From Stenotrophomonas acidaminiphila (GTDB lineage: Bacteria > Pseudomonadota > Gammaproteobacteria > Xanthomonadales > Xanthomonadaceae), in contig CP019797.1 in the NCBI GenBank assembly GCA_002951995.1, forward strand, positions 2,588,501-2,652,500: DNA of 64,000 nucleotides, read 5' to 3'. The notes below the pieces were generated by a model. It was given only the letters and a program-made list of their open reading frames with translations, did no database searches and was not told the DNA's origin. Shown piece after piece: positions 18,946 through 29,467 of this stretch. Within the stretch, counting starts at the first letter, position 1. Every line of letters starts with the position of its first letter. The translations under genes and the position numbers were made by a program.

Positions 18946-20637
18946 TCAGCCCTCGCCGGCCGGCGCCGCGGCGGTGTACACCGGCTCGCCATCGACCCAG
19001 GTGGACAGCACCTTCAATGCGTCCAGGCGACCGCTGGCCGGATCCAGCGGATCGCGATCGAGCACCACGAAGTCCGCGTGCAGGCCGGCGCGCAGGCGAC
19101 CGACCCGGGTCTCGTCATGCCCGGCATACGCCGCGTCGCTGGTGAAGCCACGCAGCGCCTGTTCCGCGCTCAGGCGCTGCTCCGGCTGCCAACCACCCGG
19201 CGGGTGGCCATCGCGGTCCTGCCGGGTCACCGCGGCATACAGGCCCAGCCGCGGATCGACCTGCTCGACCGGGAAGTCCGATCCCAGCGCCAGCCGCGCG
19301 CCGCTGTGCAGGTAACGCTGCCAGGCATAGGCACCCTTGATCCGCTCCGGCCCCACGCGCTGCTCGGCCCAGCCCATGTCCGACGTGGCGTGGGTGGGCT
19401 GCATCGAGGCGATCACCCCCAGCCGGGCGAAGCGCGGGATGTCCTCCAGCGCCACCACCTGCGCGTGCTCCACGCGCCAGCGGTGGTCGTTGCCCTTGTG
19501 TGCGCCCAGCACCTTCTCGTAGGTGTCGAGCACGATGCGGTTGCCGCGGTCGCCGATGGCATGGGTGGCCACCTGCACCTTGCAGCCATCGGCCTTGCGC
19601 ACGGCCACCTCGAATTCCTCCGGCGAGGTCATCAGCAGGCCGCGGTTGTGCGGGTCGTCGCTGTAGTCGGCCAGCAGCGCGGCGCCGCGGCTGCCCAGCG
19701 CGCCGTCCATGAACAGCTTTACCCCATGCATCTGCAGGCGCCCGCCGGGATGGGTGTAGCGCCCGTTGGCGCACAGGTCATCGAGCGCCGCGTTGTTGCC
19801 ATCGGCGTAGGCGTCGATGCGCAGCGGCAATCTGCCCTGGTCGGCCAGCCGCTTCATCACCGCCAGGTCGCCGCGCGACACGCCCATGTCGTGCACGCCG
19901 GTCAGGCCGTTGCTGACCGCCAGTTGCAGTGCAGCCTGCAGGCGCTTTTCGCGCACCGCCGCGTCAGGCGCCGGGATATGCGCGCTGACCAGCGCGGATG
20001 CGGCGTCCACCAGCACCCCGGCCGGCTTGCCGGCGGCATCGCGCAGGATGCGCCCGCCCTCGGGTTGCCAGTCGCCGGACAACGACCTGCCCGCCTTTTC
20101 CGCGATCCGCAGCGCGGCGCTGTTGGCCCAGCCGGCGTGGCCGTCGACACGTTCCAGGTACACCGGTCGTTCGGGGAACGCGGCGTCCAGGTCGGCCGCG
20201 GTCGGGAACGCGGTATCGTCCCAGCGGTTCTGGTCCCAGCCGGCGCCAAGCAGCCACTCGCCCGGCGCCAGCGTCTTCTCGAACGCGCGCAGCCGCTCGA
20301 CCACGTCGGCACGGCTGCGCGCGCCATTGAGATCGGCCTGCGCCAGGGTGTTGCCAAGGCCGACCAGGTGCGCGTGCGCGTCGATCAGCCCCGGCACCAC
20401 CGTGGCCTTGCCGACATCGACCCGCGTGGCCTGCGGATAGCGCTGCAGCAGCGCGGTGCGTTCGCCCACCGCCAGCAGGCGGCCGTCGTCCGTGTCCCAG
20501 GCCAGCGCGCTGGCGGACGGCTGCTGCGGATCGCCGGTGCGGATGGTGTCGGCGAGCAGCACCCGCACCCCGGCCGCGACCGGCGCGACATGCAGGCAGG
20601 GAAGCAGGATGGCGAGACAGGCGGCGGTACGGCGCAT
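18946..20637 (-). CDS. YtcJ-like exported amidohydrolase
   Basis: 563 residues, amidohydrolase family 3. A signal peptide (MRRTAACLAILLPCLHVAP) is followed by the metal-binding GLIDAHAHL, the middle-domain AGWDQNRWD and HAGWANSAAL, then HAIGDRGN, VEHAQV and GSDFPVEQVDP, all typical of the family. These enzymes hydrolyse amide or N-formyl bonds with one or two zinc ions; the substrate here is not known. The start at 20637 follows AGGAG by ten bases. An upstream ATG at 20697 would bury the signal peptide and is not used. Confidence 0.9.
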   Translation of the reverse strand: MRRTAACLAILLPCLHVAPVAAGVRVLLADTIRTGDPQQPSASALAWDTDDGRLLAVGERTALLQRYPQATRVDVGKATVVPGLIDAHAHLVGLGNTLAQADLNGARSRADVVERLRAFEKTLAPGEWLLGAGWDQNRWDDTAFPTAADLDAAFPERPVYLERVDGHAGWANSAALRIAEKAGRSLSGDWQPEGGRILRDAAGKPAGVLVDAASALVSAHIPAPDAAVREKRLQAALQLAVSNGLTGVHDMGVSRGDLAVMKRLADQGRLPLRIDAYADGNNAALDDLCANGRYTHPGGRLQMHGVKLFMDGALGSRGAALLADYSDDPHNRGLLMTSPEEFEVAVRKADGCKVQVATHAIGDRGNRIVLDTYEKVLGAHKGNDHRWRVEHAQVVALEDIPRFARLGVIASMQPTHATSDMGWAEQRVGPERIKGAYAWQRYLHSGARLALGSDFPVEQVDPRLGLYAAVTRQDRDGHPPGGWQPEQRLSAEQALRGFTSDAAYAGHDETRVGRLRAGLHADFVVLDRDPLDPASGRLDALKVLSTWVDGEPVYTAAAPAGEG

Positions 20638-20724
20638 GCGGGGACACTCCTGGCCAACGGGAACGGCGACTATGCCGTCATCGGCCAGGCGTGACAACGA
20701 ACCGCGGGCGCCGTCGGGCGCGGA

Positions 20725-21417
20725 TCAGTCGGCGCTGACGTCCACCCGCACCCGGATGCGTTCGCCCGGGTGGTAGTCGCGGCGGGTGTGGTACTCGCGG
20801 CCGGCGTACTCGTAGGTAACGTCGTAGCCGGCCACCCGTTCGCGCTCGTAGCCATAGCCACCAACATCGCGTTCGGGCTCGCATACGCGCACGTCCGAAC
20901 GGCGGTACAGCGGACGGTTGTTGGCGTCATAGATCGCGCGACCGGCGGCGCCGCCGGCGACGGTACCGATCGCGGTGCCGAGATAGCGGCCATCGCCGCC
21001 ACCGATGCGGCTGCCGATGATGGCGCCGGCCAGGCCACCGATCACCGTTGCCACCTGGCGCCCGCCATCGCTGCCCTGGCGATAGCCGCCATCGCGCCCG
21101 TCGCCATAGTCGCGGATATCGCCACGCTCGCGGCGGTAGCCGTCGGCGTCGTACACGTAATCGCCATCGCTGCGCTCGTAACAGGCGCCCTGGCGGCCGC
21201 CGCCGTCGACGATGATCGGATCCACCCGCACCACCCGGGCATAGTCGTAGACCGGGCCGTTGTCGTCGCGGTCGTAACGGCCATCATCGTCGCGCCACTG
21301 GCCGCTGCTGCCCGGGTAGGGGCGATAGCTGCCGTCGTCGTAGCGCTGCGCCGAGGCGGTGAACGCCAGCAGGCAACCAAAGACCAGGACACCTGCAACA
21401 GGCAATGATCGGGACAT
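20725..21417 (-). CDS. Glycine-zipper 2TM-domain protein
   Basis: 230 residues. A signal peptide (MSRSLPVAGVLVFGCLLAFTA), an Asp/Tyr/Arg-rich central region, and a glycine zipper near residues 120-160 (VIGGLAGAIIGSRIGGGDGR, TAIGTVAGGAAGRAIYD). The C-terminal part (YEYAGREYHTRRDYHPGERI) resembles Rickettsia 17-kDa surface antigen-like proteins. Such proteins sit in the outer membrane or periplasm and often respond to envelope stress. Function is not known. It is 87 bp from the amidohydrolase start. Confidence 0.8.
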   Translation of the reverse strand: MSRSLPVAGVLVFGCLLAFTASAQRYDDGSYRPYPGSSGQWRDDDGRYDRDDNGPVYDYARVVRVDPIIVDGGGRQGACYERSDGDYVYDADGYRRERGDIRDYGDGRDGGYRQGSDGGRQVATVIGGLAGAIIGSRIGGGDGRYLGTAIGTVAGGAAGRAIYDANNRPLYRRSDVRVCEPERDVGGYGYERERVAGYDVTYEYAGREYHTRRDYHPGERIRVRVDVSAD

Positions 21418-21487
21418 GGCGGCCGCACCGGCGTGGGAGATGGACGGATGCTCCGGCGCGGCGCGTGAAACGGCCCTGAACCGGAAC

Positions 21488-21514
21488 GCCGGGGCGGTTG
21501 CGCACCGCCCCGGC
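21488..21514. terminator. GC-rich hairpin downstream of the OsmC gene
   Basis: An 11-bp perfect inverted repeat GCCGGGGCGGT / ACCGCCCCGGC with a 5-base loop lies 8 bp beyond the OsmC stop on the minus strand. There is no T-tract after it, so it may be a weak or Rho-assisted terminator, or a 3'-end stabiliser. Confidence 0.4.
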
Positions 21515-21521
21515 CGACGGG

Positions 21522-21956
21522 TCAGGAGGCGAACTCGGTTTCCAGGCTGATCGGCACCGCGCCGAGCGCCTTGGACACCGGGCAGTTCTGCTTGGCGTCG
21601 TCGGCCACCGCGCGGAACTTCACTTCGTCCATGCCGGGCACCACCGCCTTCACCCTGAGGCGGATGCGCGACAGCTGCGGCCCGCCCTCCATCGACAGGT
21701 CGACATCGGCGCGGGTGTCGAGCGAGCGCGGCGGGAAACCGGCTTCGGTCAGTTTCGCCGACAGCGCCATGGTGAAGCAGCCGGCGTGCGCGGCGGCGAT
21801 CAGCTCCTCGGGATTGGTGCCCTTCTCGTCGCCGAAGCGGCTGGAAAACGCGTAGCGGGTGTTGTCCATCAGGCCGCTCTGCGGCGTGCTCAGCCGCCCC
21901 TGCCCGCTCTTGAGGTCACCTTCCCAGTGCGCGGTGGCGTGACGCGAAATACCCAT
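21522..21956 (-). CDS. osmC: OsmC-family peroxiredoxin
   Basis: 144 residues. It has the two conserved cysteines of the OsmC family, in AAHAGCFTMAL and KQNCPVSKAL, that reduce organic hydroperoxides, and the family pattern TNPEELIAAAHAG. Length and motifs match OsmC rather than Ohr. The start is the ATG at 21956 (MGISRHATAHWEG). A six-codon longer frame starts at 21974, but it lacks family similarity. It is likely a stress-induced thiol peroxidase. Confidence 0.9.
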   Translation of the reverse strand: MGISRHATAHWEGDLKSGQGRLSTPQSGLMDNTRYAFSSRFGDEKGTNPEELIAAAHAGCFTMALSAKLTEAGFPPRSLDTRADVDLSMEGGPQLSRIRLRVKAVVPGMDEVKFRAVADDAKQNCPVSKALGAVPISLETEFAS

Positions 21957-22196
21957 GGCAAGTCTCCTGTGCATGCATTGAAGGTGGCCCCAGCCTAGGC
22001 GAGCGTTCGTTAGCGCCTTGTGCGCCGCGGCGGCATCGCCCCGCGCGCCGGCCAGCGCTGCCGGCCGCGCCCATGCCCGCCGCCATTACCGGCATGCACC
22101 CCCGCGTTTGCCGTGCATTTTCCCGCCGCCGTCGCCCGCGCCGTGGCAAAAGGGCGGCTGGATGCAATTTTTATGGGGTTTTTGTGCCCCGGCCTA

Positions 22197-22225
22197 TTGG
22201 CGATGCACCGCGCATGCCCTACATT
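22197..22225 (+). promoter_or_regulatory. Sigma-70-type promoter of the HU gene
   Basis: TTGGCG (22197-22202) and TACATT (22220-22225) are spaced by exactly 17 bp, 58 bp upstream of the HU start. The upstream DNA contains A/T-rich stretches (CAATTTTTATGG), unusual in this GC-rich window and suggestive of an UP element. Confidence 0.6.
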
Positions 22226-22282
22226 TCGCTTGCCGACGGGGTCGGCACGACCAACAACCATCCGCTCACGGAACAGGAAACC

Positions 22283-22681
22283 ATGGCAAAGACCGCTAAG
22301 AAGGCTGCCCCGAAGAAGGCAGCGAAGAAAGTCGCTACGAAGGCAGCCGCCAAGCCGGCCGCTCCCAAGCCGATCAAGGAAGCCCTGACCAAGTCGGGTC
22401 TGGTTGCACACCTGGCCGAGGCGACCAGCGTCGCCGCCAAGGATGTCCGTTCCGTCCTGGCCGCGCTGGAAGGCGCCGTTGCCGCATCGGTCAACAAGAA
22501 GGGCGCTGGCAGCTTCACCCTGCCGGGCCTGCTGAAGATCACCACCGTGAGCGTGCCGGCCAAGCCGAAGCGCAAGGGCATCAACCCGTTCACCAAGGAA
22601 GAGCAGTGGTTCGCCGCCAAGCCGGCTTCCACCAAGATCAAGGTGCGCCCGCTCAAGAAGCTCAAGGACGCCGCGATCTGA
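22283..22681 (+). CDS. HU-family nucleoid protein with a lysine-rich histone-H1-like tail
   Basis: 132 residues. The first 35 are almost only Lys, Ala and Pro (MAKTAKKAAPKKAAKKVATK...), like eukaryotic H1 or chlamydial Hc tails. The remaining 95 form an HU/IHF DNA-binding domain (IKEALTKSGLVAHLAE, KKGAGSFTLPGLLKI, GINPFTKEEQWFAAKPAST). It compacts DNA. The gene stands alone between its own promoter and a strong terminator. Start ATG 22283 follows GGAA. Codon use is moderate in GC, as expected for a highly expressed gene. This tail-plus-HU form is known in xanthomonads and other beta/gamma-proteobacteria. A SET-domain methyltransferase gene lies 1.7 kb away. Confidence 0.94.
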   Translation: MAKTAKKAAPKKAAKKVATKAAAKPAAPKPIKEALTKSGLVAHLAEATSVAAKDVRSVLAALEGAVAASVNKKGAGSFTLPGLLKITTVSVPAKPKRKGINPFTKEEQWFAAKPASTKIKVRPLKKLKDAAI

Positions 22682-22702
22682 TCCGCGCGCCCTGGGCGAA
22701 AC

Positions 22703-22734
22703 AACGGGACGGCCATGCCGTCCCGTTTTTTTTT
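22703..22734 (+). terminator. Rho-independent terminator of the HU gene
   Basis: A perfect 11-bp stem (AACGGGACGGC / GCCGTCCCGTT) with a 3-base CAT loop is followed directly by a T-run ending at 22734. It begins 22 bp after the HU stop. This is the clearest intrinsic terminator in the window. Confidence 0.95.
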
Positions 22735-23180
22735 GCGCCGTGCACGGCGCTTCCCGGGTCATCGACGGGCAACGCCGGAATCGTCCCGGCGCCCGCCTGC
22801 AAGGCGTCTGCACCAACCCGCGCGGATGCGCGGAGGGGAGATCCAGCCACCGCGCGCAAGCGCCGCCATCACCACGGTGCGTTGCCGGATCGGCAGCAAT
22901 CCGCGGGCGCCGACATGCACCGGGAGCAGCGCTGCCGCGCAGCCGGTGGTTGGAAAGCGCGGGACGTGCCCCCCAACGGACGCCGTGGCCGGCGCCGTGG
23001 ACCGGTGCGCCACGCGGCCTGCGGCACGCCCGCCAGCGATGGCCACGGGGTGCCCGCCGGCACGGGCCGCTGCCCTGCGCGGCGGCCTGCACTGGAACAC
23101 AGCGTCATGGGCTGACGCCTCGCCCCGGCCGCGCGCCGGGCCTATGGTGGTCGCCAAGCCACACGACCCCACGCCACACC
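22735..23180. other. Intergenic region, nothing recognised
   Basis: About 445 bp between the HU terminator and the DUF3861 gene. Open frames on both strands have arginine/alanine/proline-rich shadow composition and no family resemblance. No promoter or RNA gene was recognised. Confidence 0.45.
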
Positions 23181-23486
23181 ATGTCCAGCAGCAAGCACCG
23201 TTACCGCATCACCGTCACGCCGATCGAAGCCGATGGCCTGCAGTGCAGCGGCCGTTGCACCATCGAGTTCGAGCAGCGCAGCCCGCGCGACTGGATGCGC
23301 GAACTGGAGGAGGCCCAGCGGCAGCGGCGCCTGTCCTGCAACGAGGCCGCCGGCGTCGTGGTCGCCACCGGGCTGCTGGAAGCGCTGGCCGCGGCCGCGC
23401 GCGGCGACGGCCACCCGCTGGCCACGCTGCAGCCGGAACTGGACGGACTGATCGCGCGGCTGCGCGCACTGCGCCCGGCGCAGTGA
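23181..23486 (+). CDS. DUF3861 family protein
   Basis: 101 residues, probably cytoplasmic. It starts MSSSKHRYRITVTPIE and has the pattern of DUF3861: a beta-hairpin, a charged helix (PRDWMRELEEAQRQRRL), then CNEAAGVVVATGLLEALAA and a C-terminal helix ending in PELDGLIARLRAL. Function is unknown for the family. It is a single gene; a longer open frame upstream has no support. Confidence 0.75.
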   Translation: MSSSKHRYRITVTPIEADGLQCSGRCTIEFEQRSPRDWMRELEEAQRQRRLSCNEAAGVVVATGLLEALAAAARGDGHPLATLQPELDGLIARLRALRPAQ

Positions 23487-23579
23487 CTGCGGCGACGCCG
23501 TCGCCAGCGCGCTAACCGGCCATTCACCGTTTCCGGGTATCGTGCGTCGCTTCCCGCCGCACTCTCACAGGCCGATACG

Positions 23580-24167
23580 ATGAACCTCCGCACCCTGTTG
23601 CTGCCCGCCGTCGCCTGCGTGGTCCTGGCCACCAGCGCCCATGCCGCGCCGCAGGTCAGCGGCCGCCGGCTCCTGGTCGACGCGGCCGACGTGCAGCACT
23701 ACCTGGACGGCAGTTTCCCGCGGTCGCAGAAGGCACTGGGCGGGCTGCTGGCGATGACCGTCAGCCAGCCGCGGCTCACCCTGCCCGCGGGCAGCCGCCT
23801 GAACCTGCAGTTCGACCTGGCCATGGCCGCCGCCGGCGGCGCGCCGATGCCGGTGGGCAACGTACAGCTCAGCAGCGGCCTGCGCTACGACGCGCAGACC
23901 CGTGGCTTCCACCTCGAGCAGCCGACCGTCGACGCGTTCCGCCCGGCCATGGCCGGGGCCGAACTCGACGCCGGTACCCGCGGCCTGCTCAACACCTGGC
24001 TGGCCGACTACGCGCGCCGCGAGCCGATCTACCGCATCGAACCGGCCATCGCCAACGTGATGGGCGCGCTGCAGGTGAAGTCGGTGGGCATCGAGAACGG
24101 CCGCATCGCGGTGGACTTCAACCAGAACCTGGGCACGCTGCTGCCGCAGGGGCTGCTGGGCAACTGA
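23580..24167 (+). CDS. DUF1439 (YceB-like) exported protein
   Basis: 195 residues with a signal peptide (MNLRTLLLPAVACVVLATSAHA). The mature part resembles DUF1439 / YceB lipoproteins: FPRSQKALGGLLAMTVSQPR, an alternating beta pattern, and a conserved end VKSVGIENGRIAVDFN. E. coli YceB carries a lipobox, but no cysteine at the cleavage site is seen here, so it is probably a soluble periplasmic protein. Related folds bind lipids. Function is unproven. It converges with the SET gene, with a shared hairpin between them. Confidence 0.75.
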   Translation: MNLRTLLLPAVACVVLATSAHAAPQVSGRRLLVDAADVQHYLDGSFPRSQKALGGLLAMTVSQPRLTLPAGSRLNLQFDLAMAAAGGAPMPVGNVQLSSGLRYDAQTRGFHLEQPTVDAFRPAMAGAELDAGTRGLLNTWLADYARREPIYRIEPAIANVMGALQVKSVGIENGRIAVDFNQNLGTLLPQGLLGN

Positions 24168-24224
24168 GGTTCCGCGCGCCTGCGATGACGCGAGGCGCCA
24201 CGAAACGGACGGCCGTGGATGCGC

Positions 24225-24273
24225 GGCTTGCCCCGCCTGGCGCTCCCCGGGGAAGTCCAGCGCGGGGCAAGCC
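24225..24273. repeat. REP-like inverted repeat
   Basis: GGCTTGCCCCGC (24225-24236) and its exact inverse GCGGGGCAAGCC (24262-24273) flank a 25-bp spacer containing CTCCCCGGGGA. The same core GGGGCAAGCC forms the REP array at 44160-44460, so this is a dispersed member of the family, arranged as a facing pair. Confidence 0.7.
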
Positions 24274-24314
24274 CGGCACCTGCGGACCAGCGGGCAGTTC
24301 CACCTGCCGGGAAC

Positions 24315-24342
24315 GAAGAAGGCCGCCGAAGCGGCCTTCTTC
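24315..24342. terminator. Bidirectional hairpin terminator between convergent genes
   Basis: A perfect 12-bp stem GAAGAAGGCCGC / GCGGCCTTCTTC with a CGAA loop sits between the DUF1439 stop and the SET-gene stop. The T-rich outer arm (CTTCTTC) can act as the U-tract in both directions. Confidence 0.75.
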
Positions 24343-24364
24343 ATGTCCAGTCACCCGCTGCCGC

Positions 24365-24838
24365 TCAGCGCTTGGGCTGCAGCATGGTGCCGGTGCACTT
24401 GGGCGAGCCGCAGCGGCACTCCCAGATCTTCTTCAGCCGCGGGGTGTGGCGCTCGGCCAGGGTGATGCCGTAGTTGTAGGTCAGCTCCTCGCCCGGACGG
24501 ATCGCGCGGATCGCCTCGATGAACACCTTGTCCGCGGTGCGGTCGTCGCCCTCGGCCTCTTCGATCAGCGCCTCGCAGTTGGGGTCGCAGCTGTGGTTGA
24601 TCCAGCGCGCGTCGTTGCCCTTGTAGCTGGCATCGATGACGTAATCGTCGTTGAGCGTGAACAGGAAGGTATGCCCGCTTTCCACGTCGCCCGCATCGTC
24701 GGCGTCCACCTCGGCGTGGGTCCGGCGCAGCCCCTTGTACTCGATGATGCGCTCGCCCTTGGCGATGGCCGCCAGCGCGAACACGCCATTGCCGTGGATG
24801 GTGGATTTGCGCGCCTGGATCTTCTTGGGCATGTACAT
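24365..24838 (-). CDS. SET-domain lysine methyltransferase
   Basis: 157 residues. It is a compact SET domain: STIHGNGVFALAAIAKGERI (start of the fold), RWINHSCDPNCEAL (SAM-binding), EELTYNYGITL (catalytic tyrosine region), and a post-SET cysteine motif CRCGSPKCTG. Such enzymes transfer methyl groups from SAM to lysine side chains. The family is found in xanthomonads and in Chlamydia, where NUE methylates histone-like proteins. The start is at 24838 (MYMPKK); the second Met at 24832 is equally possible. The lysine-tailed HU gene is the nearest obvious substrate candidate. Confidence 0.88.
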   Translation of the reverse strand: MYMPKKIQARKSTIHGNGVFALAAIAKGERIIEYKGLRRTHAEVDADDAGDVESGHTFLFTLNDDYVIDASYKGNDARWINHSCDPNCEALIEEAEGDDRTADKVFIEAIRAIRPGEELTYNYGITLAERHTPRLKKIWECRCGSPKCTGTMLQPKR

Positions 24839-24950
24839 GGCCGGGAAACGATGGGAAGGGGGATTCTCGCGCAGTCGCGCAGGCTTCCCAAGCCCGGGGC
24901 GCCACAAGGCGGCCGCTTGACCTGCATCAACGCGGCGGCCGGCGGCCGAT

Positions 24951-24979
24951 TTGAGGCCCCGCGCACAAAAGCGTACAAT
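24951..24979 (+). promoter_or_regulatory. Sigma-70-type promoter of the suf operon
   Basis: TTGAGG (24951-24956) and TACAAT (24974-24979) are separated by 17 bp, 30 bp before the regulator start codon. The Rrf2 regulator encoded by the first gene probably binds here to control its own operon. Confidence 0.65.
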
Positions 24980-25009
24980 TTCGGTCCACATTGATTCCCC
25001 CGCCTTCGC

Positions 25010-25456
25010 ATGCTCCGCGTCACCAAGCTCACCGATTACGCCAGCGTCGTCATGACCGTGCTCGCCACGCGGCCGGACGAGGTCTTGAGCGCGACCGAGC
25101 TGGCCGAGGCCGCCGGGCTCGAACCGCCCACGGTCAGCAAGCTGCTCAAGCCGCTGGCGCAGGCCGGGCTGGTCGAAGGCCTGCGCGGCGTGCGCGGCGG
25201 CTACCGCCTGACCCGCCCGGCCACCGAGATCAGCCTGATCGAGATCGTCGAGGCGATGGAAGGCCCGCTGGCGATCACCGAATGCAGCCAGGGCGAGAGC
25301 CAGTGCGGCATCGCGCGCCAGTGCGGGGTGCGTTCCAACTGGCGGCTGATCAACGACGTGGTCGCCGATGCCCTGCGCGGGGTCACCCTGGCGCAGATGC
25401 TGCACCCCCTCCCACTTGCTGATCGCCGGCGCATCGACGTCAGCATCGTTTCCTGA
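25010..25456 (+). CDS. Rrf2-family regulator of the SUF system
   Basis: 148 residues. A winged-helix domain ([48 protein letters not shown]) is followed by three cysteines in [19 protein letters not shown] that fit Fe-S ligation, as in IscR-type proteins. This is the SUF Fe-S cluster assembly regulator type, which senses cluster status and controls suf transcription. It is the first gene of the operon, 17 bp before sufB. Confidence 0.93.
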   Translation: MLRVTKLTDYASVVMTVLATRPDEVLSATELAEAAGLEPPTVSKLLKPLAQAGLVEGLRGVRGGYRLTRPATEISLIEIVEAMEGPLAITECSQGESQCGIARQCGVRSNWRLINDVVADALRGVTLAQMLHPLPLADRRRIDVSIVS

Positions 25457-25473
25457 ATTCCGTAGGCAGCCTC

Positions 25474-26945
<1,472 letters not shown>

Positions 26946-26949
<4 letters not shown>

Positions 26950-27356
26950 GTCGCCTGCCCCTGCTCCTGCTGGCATTGCTGCCGGTCGCTGCCTCGGCCG
27001 CGTCGCCAGGCAAGGCCTGCGACAGTGCCCGCACCCAGCTGGACATCAACGAATGCGCCGCGCGTGAAGCCGACGCCAGCGATGCCGAGCTCAACGCCGT
27101 GTACCGGCAGGTGATGCAGAAGCTGCAGGGCCAGCCGGTGGCCATCGCCAGGCTGCGCGACGCCCAGCGCCTGTGGATCCAGCTGCGCGACGCCGACATC
27201 CAGGCACGCTACCCGGTGGGCAAGGACGAGAACCCGCGCGTCCTGTACGGCTCGATGTACCCGATGCTGTATTCGGCCAACAAGGCCGAGCTCACCCGGC
27301 AGCGCACCGGCTGGCTGCGCGCCACCTTCCTCGATCGCGCCGAAGGCGAGCTCTGA
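26946..27356 (+). CDS. LprI/DUF1311-type exported protein inside the suf operon
   Basis: 136 residues. A signal peptide ([18 protein letters not shown]) is followed by a small helical domain with the family pattern [33 protein letters not shown], and [16 protein letters not shown]. LprI-like proteins inhibit host lysozyme or bind envelope components; here the role is unknown. It overlaps sufB by four bases and is followed by sufC after 39 bp, so it is co-transcribed and probably translationally coupled to a cytosolic Fe-S pathway, although the product is exported. Confidence 0.87.
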
Positions 27357-27395
27357 TCGCCCTGCCCCACATTCAAATTTGAAGACCGCACCCTC

Positions 27396-28159
<764 letters not shown>

Positions 28160-28160
<1 letters not shown>

Positions 28161-29467
28161 TGAGCCCGCTCCTGCAATCGCTGGCCGCCGCGTTCTGCGG
28201 CAACGACGAGCGTCGTGCCGCGCTCGATGCCGCGCTGCGCAGCGGCCTGCCCGCCGCGCGCAGCGAAGCCTGGAAGTACACCTCGCTGCGCCAGCTCGAA
28301 CGCCGCAGCTTCGATGCCGCGCCGCTGCAGGCGCCGGCCATCGACGCCGCACTGCTGGCCGCCATCCCGGCGCCGCGGCTGGTCTTCGTCAATGGTCGCC
28401 CCAGCGACGCCCACAGCGACCTGTCAGGGCTGGACACCGGCGTCCAGGTACGCACGCTGTCGGCGGTACGCCGCGACGAGCCGCTGGCCGCCGGCTTCCT
28501 GGGCCGCCGCTTCGACCGCGCCGAGGAGGTGTTCGCCCAGCTCAACGCCGCGCTCGCCGATGAGGGCGTGCTGGTGCAGGTGGCCGAGGGCATCGCCGCG
28601 ACAACGCCGTTGCACCTGGTGTTCGTCAGCGCGCCGCTGGCCGCCGCGCACGCCGATGCCACGACCGCGGCCGCGACCCGGGATGCGACCGACATCGCCT
28701 GGCATCACCGGCACCTGGTCGAACTGCGCCGTGGCGCGTCGCTGGACCTGGTCGAACACCACCTGCATGCCGGCGACAGCGCGCACCTGGACAACACACT
28801 GGTGCATGTCCACCTGGCGCAGGGCGCGCGGCTCGCGCATGCCCGCGTGCAGGCCGACAGCGCGCGCGCCACCGCGCTGCTGCGCACCGACGCGGTGCTG
28901 GCGCGCGATGCGGAGTACCGCCGCATCGACCTGGAACTGGGCGCCGCGCTGAGCCGCCATGAACTCAACGTGCGCCTGGAAGGCGACAACGCCCTGCTGG
29001 TCGCCAATGGCGTGCTGCTGGGCACCGGCCGCCGCCACATCGACACCCGCCTGGGCATCGAGCACATCGCCCGCGACACCCGCGCCGAACTGCTGTGGCG
29101 GGGCGTGGCGGCCAACCGCAGCCGGGTCGTGTTCCACGGCGGCATTCATATCCGCGAGGGCGCCGACGGCACCGACGCCAACCTGTCCAACAAGAACCTG
29201 CTGCTGTCCGCCGACGCCGAGATCGATACCCAGCCCACGCTGGTGATCGACGCCGACGAGGTCAAGGCCGCGCACGGCGCCACCGTCGGCCAGCTCGACG
29301 CCAACGCGCTGTTCTACCTGCGCTCGCGCGGGGTGCCGGCCGAGCAGGCGCGCGCCATGCTCAGCACCGCGTTCTGCCACGAGCCGCTGGCCGCCGTGGA
29401 CGACACCCTCACCGGGCAGCTGGTCCAGCACCTGGGCCAGGCACTGCACCAGGCAGGCATGGCATGA
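28160..29467 (+). CDS. sufD: Fe-S cluster assembly protein SufD
   Basis: 435 residues. It resembles SufB in its C-terminal half (VVFHGGIHIREGADGTDANL, HGATVGQLDANALFYLRSRG, FCHEPL) and has the N-terminal SEAWKYTSLRQLERR motif of SufD. It completes the SufBC2D complex. It is coupled to sufC upstream and to sufS downstream (ATGA overlap at 29464). Confidence 0.96.

Noticed and set aside
22740..23180. N-terminal extension of the DUF3861 protein (147 extra codons)
   Set aside because: No homology and highly Arg/Pro/Gly-rich; the conserved protein starts at 23181.
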